Source: JAOPZW01 sp963835295 (GTDB taxonomy: Bacteria > Actinomycetota > Thermoleophilia > Solirubrobacterales > Solirubrobacteraceae). From it: a DNA stretch of 64,000 nt. Made by a program: the position numbers and the translations under genes. Below, in pieces: positions 15,415 through 24,687 of this stretch. The notes under the pieces were generated by a model. The model was not told where the DNA came from and made no database searches. It saw only the letters and a program-made list of their open reading frames with translations. Position 1 is the stretch's first letter. Each line of letters begins with the position of its first letter. Location: contig CAWIEX010000002.1 of the NCBI GenBank assembly GCA_963835295.1, forward strand, positions 62,001 to 126,000, in the 5' to 3' direction.

Positions 15415-16974
15415 TCAGGCTCGCGCGAGGCTCAGGACGACGCCCTCGCCGGGCGCCAGCAGCAGCGACCTCGCGACGGCCTCGCCGTCGCGCTCGCGCC
15501 GCGTGCCGATCGCGACCGACCCCTCGGCCGGGAGGCTCGCCGCGTGCGAGCCGAGGTTGAGCGCGACCACGAAGCCGTCGCCGCGCCGGTAGGCCCACAG
15601 CCCGTCTGCGACCACGACCTGCTCATAGCTGCCCGCGCGCAGGTCCTCCTCCGCGCGGCGCAGGGCGATGAGGTCGCGCGTGAGGTGCAGCGCGGAATCG
15701 GGGTCGCCCTTCTGCTCGGCCACGTTGACGCCGGCCAGCTCGCCGAGGGGCAGCCAGGGCTCGACGCCCGGCGCGCTGAAGCCCGCGCCCGGCTCGGCGC
15801 TCCACGGCATCGGCGAGCGCGCGCCGTCGCGGCCCGGGCGCTCGGGGTCGTCGAGCAGGCCCACGGGATCGACGACGCGGTCGCGCGGGATGTCGGCCTC
15901 GGGCATCGCCAGCTCGTCGCCGTAGTAGACGACGGGCGTCCCGCGCAGGGTCAGCAGCATCATGAGCGCGCAGCGCGTCAGGCCAGGGTCCCCGCGCGTC
16001 CAGCGCGTTGGGAAGCGCTCCATGTCGTGGTTGCCGAGCGTCCACGTCGGCCACGCGTGCTCGGGCAGGAGCCTCTCGGTGTCGGCCACGATCGGCGCCA
16101 GCTGCTCTGCCCCGAAGTCGGCCAGCAGGAAGACGAAGTTGAAGGCCAGGTGCAGCTCGTCGAGGTCGTCGCCGTAGAAGCGCATCAGGCGCTCGAGGTC
16201 GAGCACCCAGGTCTCGCCCAGCAGCACGCCGTCGTAGGGATCGGTGACCGAGCGCCAGCGGCGGAAGACCTCGTGGACCTCGTCGCGGTTCATCGAGTAC
16301 TCCAGGCGCTGGCCCAGCGCGCGGTGGTGCTCGGTGTCGTCCTCGGTGGCCGGCGGGTTGTCGCGCAGCTCGCGGTCCTTGACGATCCCGTGCGCGACGT
16401 CGACGCGAAAGCCCGCGATCCCGCGGTCCATCCAGAAGCGCAGGATTTCGTCGAAGGCCTCGCGCACGTCCTCGTTCCACCAGTCGAGGTCGGGCTGCTC
16501 GGGCGTGAAGTTGTGCAGGTACCACAGGCCGCTGGCCTCGTCGCGCCTCCACGCCGGGCCGCCGAAGTTGCTCATCCAGTTGTTGGGCGGGCCGCCGTCG
16601 CGGCCTTCGCGCCAGACGTAGAAGTCGCGCCGCTCGCGGAACCACGGGTGCTGGTCGCTCGTGTGGTTGGGGACGAGGTCGAGCAGGACCTTGATGTCGC
16701 GCTCGCCGGCTCGCATCACGAGCTCGTCGAGGTCCTCCAGTGTCCCGAGATCGGGATGGACCGCGCAGTAGTCGGAGACGTCGAAGCCCCAGTCGGCGTT
16801 GGGCGAGGGGAAGGTCGGGTTCAGCCACAGGCCGTCGACGCCCAGCCACTCGAGGTGGCCGAGGTGCGCGGTGATTCCGCGCAGGTCACCGACGCCGTCG
16901 CCGTCGGAGTCCGCGAACGAGCGCGGGTAGACCTGGTAGAGGACGCCGTCACGCCACCACATGCGCCCCGCCAT
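15415..16974 (-). CDS. GH13 alpha-glucosidase (oligo-glucosidase type)
   Basis: A 519-residue cytosolic glycoside hydrolase. GH13 motifs are complete: nucleophile Asp192 in GFRVDVAHG, acid/base Glu254 in LLGETWV and Asp317 in LGNHDMER. The N-terminus WWRDGVLYQVYPRSFADSDG matches oligo-1,6-glucosidases and related alpha-glucosidases. It overlaps the preceding debranching-type gene by 26 nt and is the last gene of the sugar-uptake operon, so it should split the imported alpha-glucoside to glucose. The exact linkage preference is not readable. Confidence 0.9.
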   Translation of the reverse strand: MAGRMWWRDGVLYQVYPRSFADSDGDGVGDLRGITAHLGHLEWLGVDGLWLNPTFPSPNADWGFDVSDYCAVHPDLGTLEDLDELVMRAGERDIKVLLDLVPNHTSDQHPWFRERRDFYVWREGRDGGPPNNWMSNFGGPAWRRDEASGLWYLHNFTPEQPDLDWWNEDVREAFDEILRFWMDRGIAGFRVDVAHGIVKDRELRDNPPATEDDTEHHRALGQRLEYSMNRDEVHEVFRRWRSVTDPYDGVLLGETWVLDLERLMRFYGDDLDELHLAFNFVFLLADFGAEQLAPIVADTERLLPEHAWPTWTLGNHDMERFPTRWTRGDPGLTRCALMMLLTLRGTPVVYYGDELAMPEADIPRDRVVDPVGLLDDPERPGRDGARSPMPWSAEPGAGFSAPGVEPWLPLGELAGVNVAEQKGDPDSALHLTRDLIALRRAEEDLRAGSYEQVVVADGLWAYRRGDGFVVALNLGSHAASLPAEGSVAIGTRRERDGEAVARSLLLAPGEGVVLSLARA

Positions 16975-18118
16975 CCCACTCGTTGCGCAGGGCCCACACC
17001 GCGCCGACCGTCCACGCCTGCACGAAGTTCGACAGCGTCGCCACCTCGGGGCCGGCGTCGGTCACCGCGTAGAGCTCGGGGTAGTGACCGATCCGCTCGA
17101 CGCCCGCCAGCACGCCCTGGCGCACGCGCTCGGCAGCCTCGGCGTGGCCGGCCGCGCGCAGCCCGCCCCAGCCCAGCCACGAGTCGAAGGGCCAGACCGA
17201 GCCGCGGTGGTAGGACTGCGGGTCGAACTGCGGGTGGCGGTCCGACAGCGTGCGCAGCCCGTAGTCGGTGAGCACGTCGGGCTCGGCGAGGCGCTCGGCG
17301 GCGCCGGCCACCGGCGCCCCGGCCCACAGCAGCCAGCCGAGCTGCGAGCCGGCCCCGCGCACGGGCCGGTCGTGCGCGTCGAGGGCCATGGTCTCGGGGT
17401 CCCACGCCGCGCCGATGCGCGCGGCCAGGGCGCCGGCGGCGTCCGCGTGGGCGCCGTCGCCCGACAGCTTCGCCAGCCCGCGCAGCCCGGCGAGCGCCGC
17501 GGCTTGCGTGTCGGCGTCGGCCACCGGCGGCTCGGGGAGCGAGCCGTCCTCGTGGAGGATGCCACTGCCCTGCGACGGCGAGCCGATCGGGTCCGTCGAG
17601 TCGCGCCAGCCCTGCTGGACGAGGCCCCCGGGGGCGCGCCGGTGCCAGCGCAGCAGGCCGCCGCCGCGCTCCAGCGCGCCCAGCAGCCAGTCGCCGGCCG
17701 CGCGCCAGCTCGGCTCGAGCTCGGCCGCCAGGGCGCCGTCGCCCGTCATCGCCAGCACGTGCAGGAAGAGCGGGGTCGAGTCGGCCGAGCCGTAGTAGCG
17801 CAGCTCGCCTTCGGGCAGCTCGAGTCCGAGGTACCCCCGGCGGGCGACGGAGATCGCGGGGCGCACCTCGTGGACGATCTTGCCGGGCTCCTCGTCCCAC
17901 TTGACGTCCTCGCGCGTGCCCTGGATCGCGGCCAGCGCGCGCAGGGTTGCGGCCGCCACGTCGGGCCGCGCCGGGAGCACGGCCAGCGCCGTGATCAGCG
18001 AGTCGCGCCCGAAGAGGCAGTTGTAGCGGCCTGGATCGCCCTCGCCCTGCGAAGCGCTGGAGGCATCGGCCCAGCCGTCGGGGGCCAGGACCTCCGAGAG
18101 GCCGGGCACGTCCTGCAC
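16949..18118 (-). CDS. Amylo-alpha-1,6-glucosidase-like (GDE/MGH1-type) hydrolase
   Basis: A 389-residue (alpha/alpha)6-barrel protein. YNCLFGRDSLIT near residue 33, KIVHEVRP, the ADTQ segment and SYHRGSVWPFDSW are typical of glycogen-debranching-enzyme C-terminal/MGH1 families. It is shorter than full debranching enzymes and lacks their N-terminal domain. GTG 18118 is 12 nt after the permease gene. Co-expression with GH13 and an ABC importer suggests trimming of imported oligosaccharides. Confidence 0.78.
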   Translation of the reverse strand: MQDVPGLSEVLAPDGWADASSASQGEGDPGRYNCLFGRDSLITALAVLPARPDVAAATLRALAAIQGTREDVKWDEEPGKIVHEVRPAISVARRGYLGLELPEGELRYYGSADSTPLFLHVLAMTGDGALAAELEPSWRAAGDWLLGALERGGGLLRWHRRAPGGLVQQGWRDSTDPIGSPSQGSGILHEDGSLPEPPVADADTQAAALAGLRGLAKLSGDGAHADAAGALAARIGAAWDPETMALDAHDRPVRGAGSQLGWLLWAGAPVAGAAERLAEPDVLTDYGLRTLSDRHPQFDPQSYHRGSVWPFDSWLGWGGLRAAGHAEAAERVRQGVLAGVERIGHYPELYAVTDAGPEVATLSNFVQAWTVGAVWALRNEWDGGAHVVA

Positions 18119-18130
18119 TGTGGGACCCGC

Positions 18131-19027
18131 TCAGCCCTTGACGGCGCCCGCGGTCAGCCCCGCCACGATGCGCTTCTGGAAGAGCAGCACCATCACGATC
18201 AGGGGGACCGAGATGACCACCGATGCTGCCGAGATGCTGCCGTAGGGAACCTCGTGCTCGGTCGCGCCTGTGAAGAACGCGATGGCCGCCGGGACGGTCC
18301 TCGCCTTCGAGGAAGACGTGAGCGTGACCGCTAGCAGGAACTCGTTCCAGGCACCGATGAAGGTCAGGATCCCGGCCGTGGCCAGGCCGGGCGCCGCGAG
18401 CGGCACGACGACCTTGCGGAAGGCCTCGAAGTGCGTCGCCCCGTCGACCAGCGCCGCCTCCTCGAGGTCCTTGGGGATCTCCCTGAAGAAGGACACCAGG
18501 ATGTAGACCGTGAGCGGCAGGGCGAACGTGAGGTACGGGATGATCAGCCCGATCCACGTGTTGAACAGGCCGATGTCCGACCACAGCTTGAACAGCGGGG
18601 CGGCGATCGCGATCTGCGGGAAGGTCGAGATCGTCAGGACGATGGCGAGGATCACGAACTTGCCGCGCAGCTTCAGCCGCGCCAGCGCGTAGGCGCAGAA
18701 GGATCCGACCGCGAGCGCGAGCGCGGTCGTGGTCAGGGCCACGACGGCGCTGTTGCGCAGGGCCTTGGTGAAGTCCGGGTTCTTGAAGATCTCCTGGTAG
18801 TTCTTGAGCGTCGGGTTGGGCGGGATGAGGCTCGACGACTGCAGGTCGTTGCCGGTCTTCAGCGAGATGCTGATTAGCCAGTAGAACGGGAAGAGGCAGA
18901 AGAGGACGATCGCGGTCACCGCGAGCCACATCCACCACGGCATCTTCCCGCGGCTACTGCGCGGCTTCTTCTTGGTCCGCGTGCGCGCGCGCGTTGCGGC
19001 CGGTGCGGTAGCGGCTCCAGCTTCCAT
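18131..19027 (-). CDS. Sugar ABC transporter permease (MalG type)
   Basis: A 298-residue permease of the CUT1 family. A basic N-terminus (TRTKKKPRSSRGK) precedes the first of six predicted helices. The EAA loop that docks the ATPase is EEAALVDGATHFEAFRKVVV then PLAAPG. It ends QKRIVAGLTAGAVKG, a conserved CUT1 tail. It starts 3 nt after the partner permease. Confidence 0.92.
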   Translation of the reverse strand: MEAGAATAPAATRARTRTKKKPRSSRGKMPWWMWLAVTAIVLFCLFPFYWLISISLKTGNDLQSSSLIPPNPTLKNYQEIFKNPDFTKALRNSAVVALTTTALALAVGSFCAYALARLKLRGKFVILAIVLTISTFPQIAIAAPLFKLWSDIGLFNTWIGLIIPYLTFALPLTVYILVSFFREIPKDLEEAALVDGATHFEAFRKVVVPLAAPGLATAGILTFIGAWNEFLLAVTLTSSSKARTVPAAIAFFTGATEHEVPYGSISAASVVISVPLIVMVLLFQKRIVAGLTAGAVKG

Positions 19028-19030
19028 CGC

Positions 19031-19960
19031 CTACTCCTCCGCCAGTCCTCGAAGGTTCCCGCCCACGAAGCGGATGTACGAGAAGGAGACGATCATCACG
19101 ATGATGAACGTCAGCACCGCCATCGCCGACCCCAGGCCATAGATGCGGTTCGTGGCGAACGTCTCCTGAGCGATCGTCGACAGCGTCGACGTCCCGTTCT
19201 GGCCCTGGGTCAGCACGTACGGGAGGTCGAAGATCCTCAGCGCGTCGAGCGTGCGGAAGATCAGCGCGACGAGGATCGCCGGGGTCAGCAGCGGCAGCGT
19301 GATGCGGGTGAAGCGCTGCCACGTCGAGGCCCCGTCGACCTCGGCGGCCTCGTAGACCTCGCCGGGTATCACCTGCAGGCCCGCCAATATCAAGAGAGCC
19401 ATGAAGGGCGCCGTTTTCCAGACGTCGGCGAGGATGATCACGATCAGCGCCTGCGGCTCCGAGCCCAGCCACACCGTCTGCGTGCCCAGGATGGTGTTCA
19501 CGAAGCCGTAGGGCGACACGAACATCGTCCGCCACATGACCGCCGTGACGACCGTGAGCACCGCCCACGGCACGAGCACGGTGGTGCGCAGCAGGCCCTG
19601 CCCGCGGAAGGCCGCGTGCATCGCCAGCGCCATGCCCAGGCCGATCAGCAGCTCGAGCGTCACGGACGACACCGTGAAGATCAGCGTGTGCCTGAACGCC
19701 GCCCACCACTCGGAGGACTGCAGGGCGTTTGAGTAGTTGCGCAGGCCCAGCGAGCCCGCCCAGCGCGAGAGCCCCGCCTGGCGGACGCTGTACTCATGCA
19801 GCGACAGCCAGATGGCGTAGATGATCGGGTACGCCGCGACGATCGCGATGAGGATCATCGACGGCGCGACCATCAGCTTCGCCAGGCGGCGCTCCGGGAT
19901 TCCCTTGGAGCGCCGCCGCTGCGTTGGCGCGCCGACTGTCTGGACAGACGCGGCTTCCAT
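19031..19960 (-). CDS. Sugar ABC transporter permease (MalF type)
   Basis: A 309-residue CUT1 permease with about six membrane helices. The EAA loop is EAAEVDGASTWQRFTRITLP. It forms the channel with the MalG-type subunit encoded next. It follows the binding-protein gene by 18 nt in the same transcription unit. Confidence 0.92.
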   Translation of the reverse strand: MEAASVQTVGAPTQRRRSKGIPERRLAKLMVAPSMILIAIVAAYPIIYAIWLSLHEYSVRQAGLSRWAGSLGLRNYSNALQSSEWWAAFRHTLIFTVSSVTLELLIGLGMALAMHAAFRGQGLLRTTVLVPWAVLTVVTAVMWRTMFVSPYGFVNTILGTQTVWLGSEPQALIVIILADVWKTAPFMALLILAGLQVIPGEVYEAAEVDGASTWQRFTRITLPLLTPAILVALIFRTLDALRIFDLPYVLTQGQNGTSTLSTIAQETFATNRIYGLGSAMAVLTFIIVMIVSFSYIRFVGGNLRGLAEE

Positions 19961-19978
19961 GGTTCTAACTCACTTGGG

Positions 19979-21316
19979 TCAGAAGGTCGACAGTGCGCTG
20001 TTGATCTGCGAGTCCGCCTTCTTCAGGGCGTCCGCCGCGCTCGTGCGACCGGCGAGCGCGTCGTTGACGTTCTTGTAGATCGCCTGCGAGATCTGCGGGT
20101 AGACGGCCGACACCGGGCGGGCCTTGGCCTGGCTGAGCGCCTGCAGGAGCTCCGCCGCATACGGGACGGCCTTCTTCACGTCGGCCTCGCTATAGACGGA
20201 GGGGATGACCGCCGCCTGCGAGTACTTGAGCAGCGCGATCTTCTGGAACTCGGGCGAGGCGTAGAAGTCGGCGAACTTCAGGGCCAGGCCGGGGTTCTTG
20301 GTGTACGCGCTGATGACGCTGTTGTGCCCGCCGAGGATGCCCGCCTTGCCGCCGCCCTCGAAGGACGGAAGCGGAGCCACCTTGTACTTGCCCTTGACCT
20401 TGCTCGGGCTCTTGTTGTCCGCGGCGTAGGCGTAGGTCCAGTTGCGCATGAAGGCGTAGCGCCCACTGGTCCACGCCTGGTCGGTCTCCGGCTCCATGTA
20501 GGTCGTCACGGCCTTCGGCGCGGCGCCGCTCTTGATGCCGTCGACCATGAGCTGCAGCGCCTTGATGTTCTCCGGCGAGTTGATCGTCGACTTGTCGCCG
20601 CCGTCGTTGAGGACCGTGCCGCCGGCCGCGAAGGCCAACTCGAGGAAGTCGCAGGTCAGGCCCTCGTAGGGCGCGCCCTGATAGACGAGTCCACCCTCGG
20701 ACTTGGCCTTGGAGTAGACCTCCTGCCAGGTCGTCGGTGCGGAGAGGCCCTTGTCGGTCCGGTAATAGATGAAGGCCGCGTCGCTGGTCTCCGGGACGCC
20801 CCAGTACTTGTCGGCGTAGTGCACCGTCTCGAGTGGCGCGCCGATGTACTTCGACTTCTGCGCCTGGACGTACGGGGTGAGGTCGTAGAGCCACTTCTGG
20901 CTGGCGAACTCCGCCGTCCAGATCACATCCGAGCTGAAGACGTCGCAGTCGTCGGACTTGGCCTGCTGGCGCTGGATGAACTGCGAGCGCTGCTGGTCGG
21001 CCGACGCCGGGAACTCGGTGAGCGTGGCCTTGTAGCCCTGGGCGCCGTACTTCGTCGTGAAGTCCTTGACCACCTGCTTGCCGATGCCGGTCGTGTCCTT
21101 GCCCTGGCAGAACTTGACCGTGCCCTTCGGCGGGTTGTCCAGGGACTTCGCGTCGATGACCTTCGCGCCCTCGACCTTGACGCCGCCGCCTCCACTCGTG
21201 GACGCGCCGCCGCCACCGCCGCCGCCCCCGCCGCTGTTGTTGTTGTCGCTGCCGCCACATGCGGCCAATGCGACGCAGCAAGCGAGCGCCGCGCCTATCC
21301 CGAACTTGACCTTCAT
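19979..21316 (-). CDS. Sugar ABC transporter substrate-binding lipoprotein
   Basis: A 445-residue extracytoplasmic binding protein, family 1 (maltose-binding type). The lipobox is LAAC, followed by a Gly/Ser/Asn-rich tether. ATG 21316 was chosen because a strong Shine-Dalgarno (AGGAGGAGGAG) is 4 nt upstream and the signal sequence begins there. It opens an operon of SBP, two permeases and two glucosidases. No ATPase gene is included, so a shared MsiK-like ATPase encoded elsewhere is inferred. Confidence 0.9.
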   Translation of the reverse strand: MKVKFGIGAALACCVALAACGGSDNNNSGGGGGGGGGASTSGGGGVKVEGAKVIDAKSLDNPPKGTVKFCQGKDTTGIGKQVVKDFTTKYGAQGYKATLTEFPASADQQRSQFIQRQQAKSDDCDVFSSDVIWTAEFASQKWLYDLTPYVQAQKSKYIGAPLETVHYADKYWGVPETSDAAFIYYRTDKGLSAPTTWQEVYSKAKSEGGLVYQGAPYEGLTCDFLELAFAAGGTVLNDGGDKSTINSPENIKALQLMVDGIKSGAAPKAVTTYMEPETDQAWTSGRYAFMRNWTYAYAADNKSPSKVKGKYKVAPLPSFEGGGKAGILGGHNSVISAYTKNPGLALKFADFYASPEFQKIALLKYSQAAVIPSVYSEADVKKAVPYAAELLQALSQAKARPVSAVYPQISQAIYKNVNDALAGRTSAADALKKADSQINSALSTF

Positions 21317-21359
21317 TCGCTCCTCCTCCTCCTGATGCGACGTGCCCCTCTCCAAAGGG

Positions 21360-21376
21360 CGCACCTAGCTAGTGCG
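21360..21376. promoter_or_regulatory. Dyad operator candidate upstream of the sugar operon
   Basis: CGCACCTAGCTAGTGCG has perfect 5-bp arms CGCAC/GTGCG around a 7-bp centre, 44 nt before the binding-protein ATG. On the reverse strand it includes TAGCTAGGT-like -10 material. A LacI-type repressor would fit such a site, but no LacI gene is in the window. Confidence 0.4.
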
Positions 21377-21427
21377 ATGGGTGCCTTACCCGGCCACCGG
21401 ACGCAGTGAATCACTCCCGCGCGAAAC

Positions 21428-22051
21428 TCAGACAGCCACGAACGCGATCGCCGCGAAGTGCACGGCGGCGGCCGCGATCACGAGGGCATGGAAGACCTCG
21501 TGATAGCCGAAGACCCGGGGCGCGGGATCGGGCCGGCGGCGCGCGTAGACCACCGCGCCGACCGTGTAGAGGACGCCGCCCGTGGCCAGCAGGGCGACGG
21601 CGAGGACGCCCGCGCGGTCCCACAGCTGGGGCATCATGACGATGGAGACCCAGCCCAGGGCGACGTAGAGCACGGCAGTCAGCCAGCGCGGAGCATCGAT
21701 CCACAGCAGGCTGACGACGACGCCGGCCAGCGCGCCGCCCCACACCACGCCGAGCACGGCCCAGCCCAGCGCCGGCGCCAGGACGAGCAGCGCGAACGGC
21801 GTGTAGGTGCCCGCGACGAGCACGAAGATCATCGAGTGGTCCAGGCGCCGCAGCCACGCGTGCGGGCGCGGCGACCAGTCCACGCGGTGATACAGGGCGC
21901 TGGCGCCGAACATCGCCGACAGCGACAGCCCGTAGACCAGCGCCGCCACGCGCGCCTCCCCGCCGCGCGCGAGCACGACGAGCGCCGCCGCGGCGGCCAG
22001 GGCGACGTAGAAGGCGTACTGATGGCTGACGCCGCGCAGGCGAGGCTTCAC
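21428..22051 (-). CDS. Hemolysin III / PAQR-family membrane protein
   Basis: A 207-residue protein with seven predicted membrane helices. HlyIII family metal-site motifs are visible: SALYHRVDW, LDHSMIFVLVAGTYTPF and the C-terminal FGYHEVFHALV. GTG 22051 has TACCCT 7 nt upstream (leaderless). Members are linked to membrane lipid homeostasis; despite the name a haemolysin role is not implied. Confidence 0.88.
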   Translation of the reverse strand: MKPRLRGVSHQYAFYVALAAAAALVVLARGGEARVAALVYGLSLSAMFGASALYHRVDWSPRPHAWLRRLDHSMIFVLVAGTYTPFALLVLAPALGWAVLGVVWGGALAGVVVSLLWIDAPRWLTAVLYVALGWVSIVMMPQLWDRAGVLAVALLATGGVLYTVGAVVYARRRPDPAPRVFGYHEVFHALVIAAAAVHFAAIAFVAV

Positions 22052-22102
22052 CGTATCGAGGGTACGCGGTTTGCGCCCGCGATCTCGTAGCCGGTGAGCC
22101 GC

Positions 22103-22891
22103 CTAGCCCGGCGCGCCGTTCTGCCCGACGCCGCCGCGCAGGAGATAGGCCGAGTGCAGGAGGTCGGGGTTCTCCCGCAGCTCGCTGGCCATTCCCGAGA
22201 ACTGGATCCGGCCGCCTTCCATGATGTACGCGCGCTCGGCGAGGCCGAGCGCCACCGTGGCGAACTGCTCGATCAGCAGCACCCCGACGCCGCCCTCGGC
22301 AACCTGGCGGATCGTGGGAACCAAGCGCTGCACCACCACCGGGGCGAGGCCGAGCGAGAGCTCATCGATGAACATGAACTTCGGCCTCGACACGAGCGCC
22401 TGGGCCAGCACGAGCATCTGCTGCTCGCCTCCCGACAGGAGGCGGCCGGGAACGTCGAGGCGCTTCTCGAGCTCTGGGAAGAGCTCCAAGGCCGTCTTCA
22501 GACCCGCCTTCGCGTCGGAGCGGGAGAGGGCGTAGGTGGCGACGCCGAGGTTCTCCCGCACCGTGAGCAACGGCAGCAGACGGCGGCCCTCCGGGACGAT
22601 CGCCACGCCCGCCTGGCGAATGCGCTCGGGACGCCGCGACGTGAGGTTGTCGGCTCCGAGCGTCACCTTCCCGCCGGCGGCGCGCAGGACGCCGCCCACC
22701 GCGAGCACGAGGCTCGACTTGCCGGCGCCGTTCGGGCCGAGCAGTGCCGTCACCTCGCCGCGCGTGACCTCGAGCGACACACCGTGCACGACCGGACGCG
22801 AGCCGCGCTCGACCGTCAGGTTCTCGAGCCGCAGCGCGGCGCCGGCCTTGTCCTCGGACGGCGCCGCTGCCGTGACCTCGGCCTCGCTCAC
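22103..22891 (-). CDS. livF: Branched-chain amino acid-type ABC ATPase LivF
   Basis: A 262-residue ABC ATPase: Walker A LGPNGAGKSS, signature LLSGGEQQM, Walker B FMFIDELSLGL. The shape matches LivF rather than LivG. The start GTG overlaps the livG stop (GTGA). It is the last gene of the five-gene Liv operon. Its transport substrate need not be an amino acid; Liv-type systems in catabolic clusters often carry aromatic acids. Confidence 0.9.
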   Translation of the reverse strand: MSEAEVTAAAPSEDKAGAALRLENLTVERGSRPVVHGVSLEVTRGEVTALLGPNGAGKSSLVLAVGGVLRAAGGKVTLGADNLTSRRPERIRQAGVAIVPEGRRLLPLLTVRENLGVATYALSRSDAKAGLKTALELFPELEKRLDVPGRLLSGGEQQMLVLAQALVSRPKFMFIDELSLGLAPVVVQRLVPTIRQVAEGGVGVLLIEQFATVALGLAERAYIMEGGRIQFSGMASELRENPDLLHSAYLLRGGVGQNGAPG

Positions 22892-23607
22892 ACGGCCACC
22901 GCCTCGATGCCGAGGTAAGCCTTCTTGACCTCGTCCTTGCGCAACACGTCCTGGGTGTCCCCCGAGGCGATCAGCTTGCCGAAGTCCAGCACGGCGGTCT
23001 TGCTGCAGCAGGCGGACACCAGGCTCATGTCGTGGTCCACCAGGATCACCAGCGCGCCGAGCTCGTCGGGGATCTTCTGGATCACCTGGCTGGTGCGCAC
23101 GCTCTCCTCGTCCGGGAGACCGGCGGCCGGCTCGTCGAGCAGGATCACGCGGGGCTGCCCCACGACCGCGCGCGCCAACTCGACCAGGCGCCGCTCGCCG
23201 GCGCCCAGGGTGCCGATCTTGGTCTGGGGGTTGCCGCTGAGCCCTACGAACTCGATCGCCGACAGGACGGCCTCTCGGCGGGAGCCGCCTTCCTTGGAGG
23301 AGTGCTCGTGCACCATCGCCACGTTGTCGTAGATCGAGAGCTCCTCGATCGCCTGCTCGGTCTGGAACGTGCGCCGCACGCCCCAGCGCGCGCGGCGGAA
23401 GTGGGCCATCGCGAGCAGGTCCTCGCCGAACGCCGTCACGCTGCCCTCGGCGGGACGCACGAAGCCGCTCAGCACGTTGAAGAAGGTGGTCTTCCCCGCG
23501 CCGTTGGGACCGATGAGCCCATTGGTGCCCGCGTCGAACGTGATCGTCATGTGATCGAGCGGCGTGACGCCACCGAACCGGACCGTGAGGTCCTTGATCT
23601 CGATCAA
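22888..23607 (-). CDS. livG: Branched-chain amino acid-type ABC ATPase LivG
   Basis: A 239-residue ABC ATPase with Walker A IGPNGAGKTT, a signature region at GTLGAGERRLVELAR (LGAGE instead of LSGGQ) and Walker B VILLDEPAAGL. The start is set at TTG 23607. It overlaps the livM stop as TTGA, has a GGGAGGGGG ribosome site just upstream, and begins exactly at the conserved IEIKDLTVRFGG. The open frame continues far upstream but without homology. Confidence 0.88.
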   Translation of the reverse strand: MIEIKDLTVRFGGVTPLDHMTITFDAGTNGLIGPNGAGKTTFFNVLSGFVRPAEGSVTAFGEDLLAMAHFRRARWGVRRTFQTEQAIEELSIYDNVAMVHEHSSKEGGSRREAVLSAIEFVGLSGNPQTKIGTLGAGERRLVELARAVVGQPRVILLDEPAAGLPDEESVRTSQVIQKIPDELGALVILVDHDMSLVSACCSKTAVLDFGKLIASGDTQDVLRKDEVKKAYLGIEAVAV

Positions 23608-24686
23608 CTCGCCCCCTCCCGCGTCGGTGGCTTGGCCCGGCCGACGACTCCGACGATCAACCGCCCGAGCTTCGCCATGTCGCGCGGGAACTGGTACACC
23701 AGTCCCTGCGGCGCGGTGAGGAGCACCTGGAGCACGCCGGCTCCGAAGACGATCGTGAGCCAGTCCGCCGCAACGCCCCAGTTGTTGAGGAGCGCGGGCA
23801 GCAGCTGCATCAGCAGTCCAGCCAGCACCGCTCCCCAGAGGCTGTAGATGCCGCCCATCAGGACCACGGCGAGCAGGGTGATCGAGTCGCTGGTGGGGAA
23901 GGTCGTGATGAAGAGCTGGCCGGAGTTCGCCGCCAGCAGCCCCCCGGCGACGCCCGTCAGGAACGACGCGAGCGCGAACGCCCACATCTTGTAGAGCGTG
24001 ACGTTGACGCCCGCGGCCAGCGCCGCCGATTCGCTCTGCCGGATGGCCGCCCACGCACGGCCGGGCTTGGCGCGCACGTGGATGAGCGCGATCAGGAACA
24101 TGACAGCGGCCACGATCACCGTGTAGCGCAGGTAGGCGGTGTCGCCGCCGGCGATGTCCGGACGGCGGATGTTCGCGTTCCCGCGGTCGGTCTCCAGATG
24201 GCCGAGGAACCCATGGCCGCCGTTCGGGAAGTTGGTGGCCCTGAGCACCACCGTGATGGCCCCGGCGAGCATCAGCGTGATCAGCGCCAGGTAGAGCCCG
24301 CTCAGCCGCAGGGCGGGCAGCCCGACGAGCGTGCCCAGGACCATCGTGATCAGGCCCGAGCCGAGCAGCACGATCGGGAACGGCAGGCCGGTGGCGAAGA
24401 ACAGCCGCGCGGCAACCCACGCGGCGAGAGCGAGCAGTGCGATCTGCCCGAGCGACACGAGGCCGGTCCTGCCCATGAGGATGCCGAGGCCCAGGGCGAC
24501 GACGGCGTAGATCGCGACCGACGTGCAGACCGTGACCCAGTAGCCGCTCAGCAGCTGCGGCAGGAGCAGCACGACGAACAGCAGGAGCACGACGATGATC
24601 ACCGCCCGCACGCGCTCGCCCGCGTCGAGCTGAGGCATCCGGACTCGGCGCGCGCTGCGTGCGCTGGTGGTCCCCGCGGCGCTCAC
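23604..24686 (-). CDS. livM: Branched-chain amino acid-type ABC permease LivM
   Basis: A 360-residue permease with about ten hydrophobic segments. LivM features are LGLGILMGRTGLVSLGQIAL near residue 85 and RAKPGRAWAAIRQSESAALA as the ATPase-docking loop. It starts at GTG 24686, one nt after the livH stop, and ends in a TTGA overlap with livG. Confidence 0.9.
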   Translation of the reverse strand: MSAAGTTSARSARRVRMPQLDAGERVRAVIIVVLLLFVVLLLPQLLSGYWVTVCTSVAIYAVVALGLGILMGRTGLVSLGQIALLALAAWVAARLFFATGLPFPIVLLGSGLITMVLGTLVGLPALRLSGLYLALITLMLAGAITVVLRATNFPNGGHGFLGHLETDRGNANIRRPDIAGGDTAYLRYTVIVAAVMFLIALIHVRAKPGRAWAAIRQSESAALAAGVNVTLYKMWAFALASFLTGVAGGLLAANSGQLFITTFPTSDSITLLAVVLMGGIYSLWGAVLAGLLMQLLPALLNNWGVAADWLTIVFGAGVLQVLLTAPQGLVYQFPRDMAKLGRLIVGVVGRAKPPTREGAS

Positions 24687-24687
24687 C

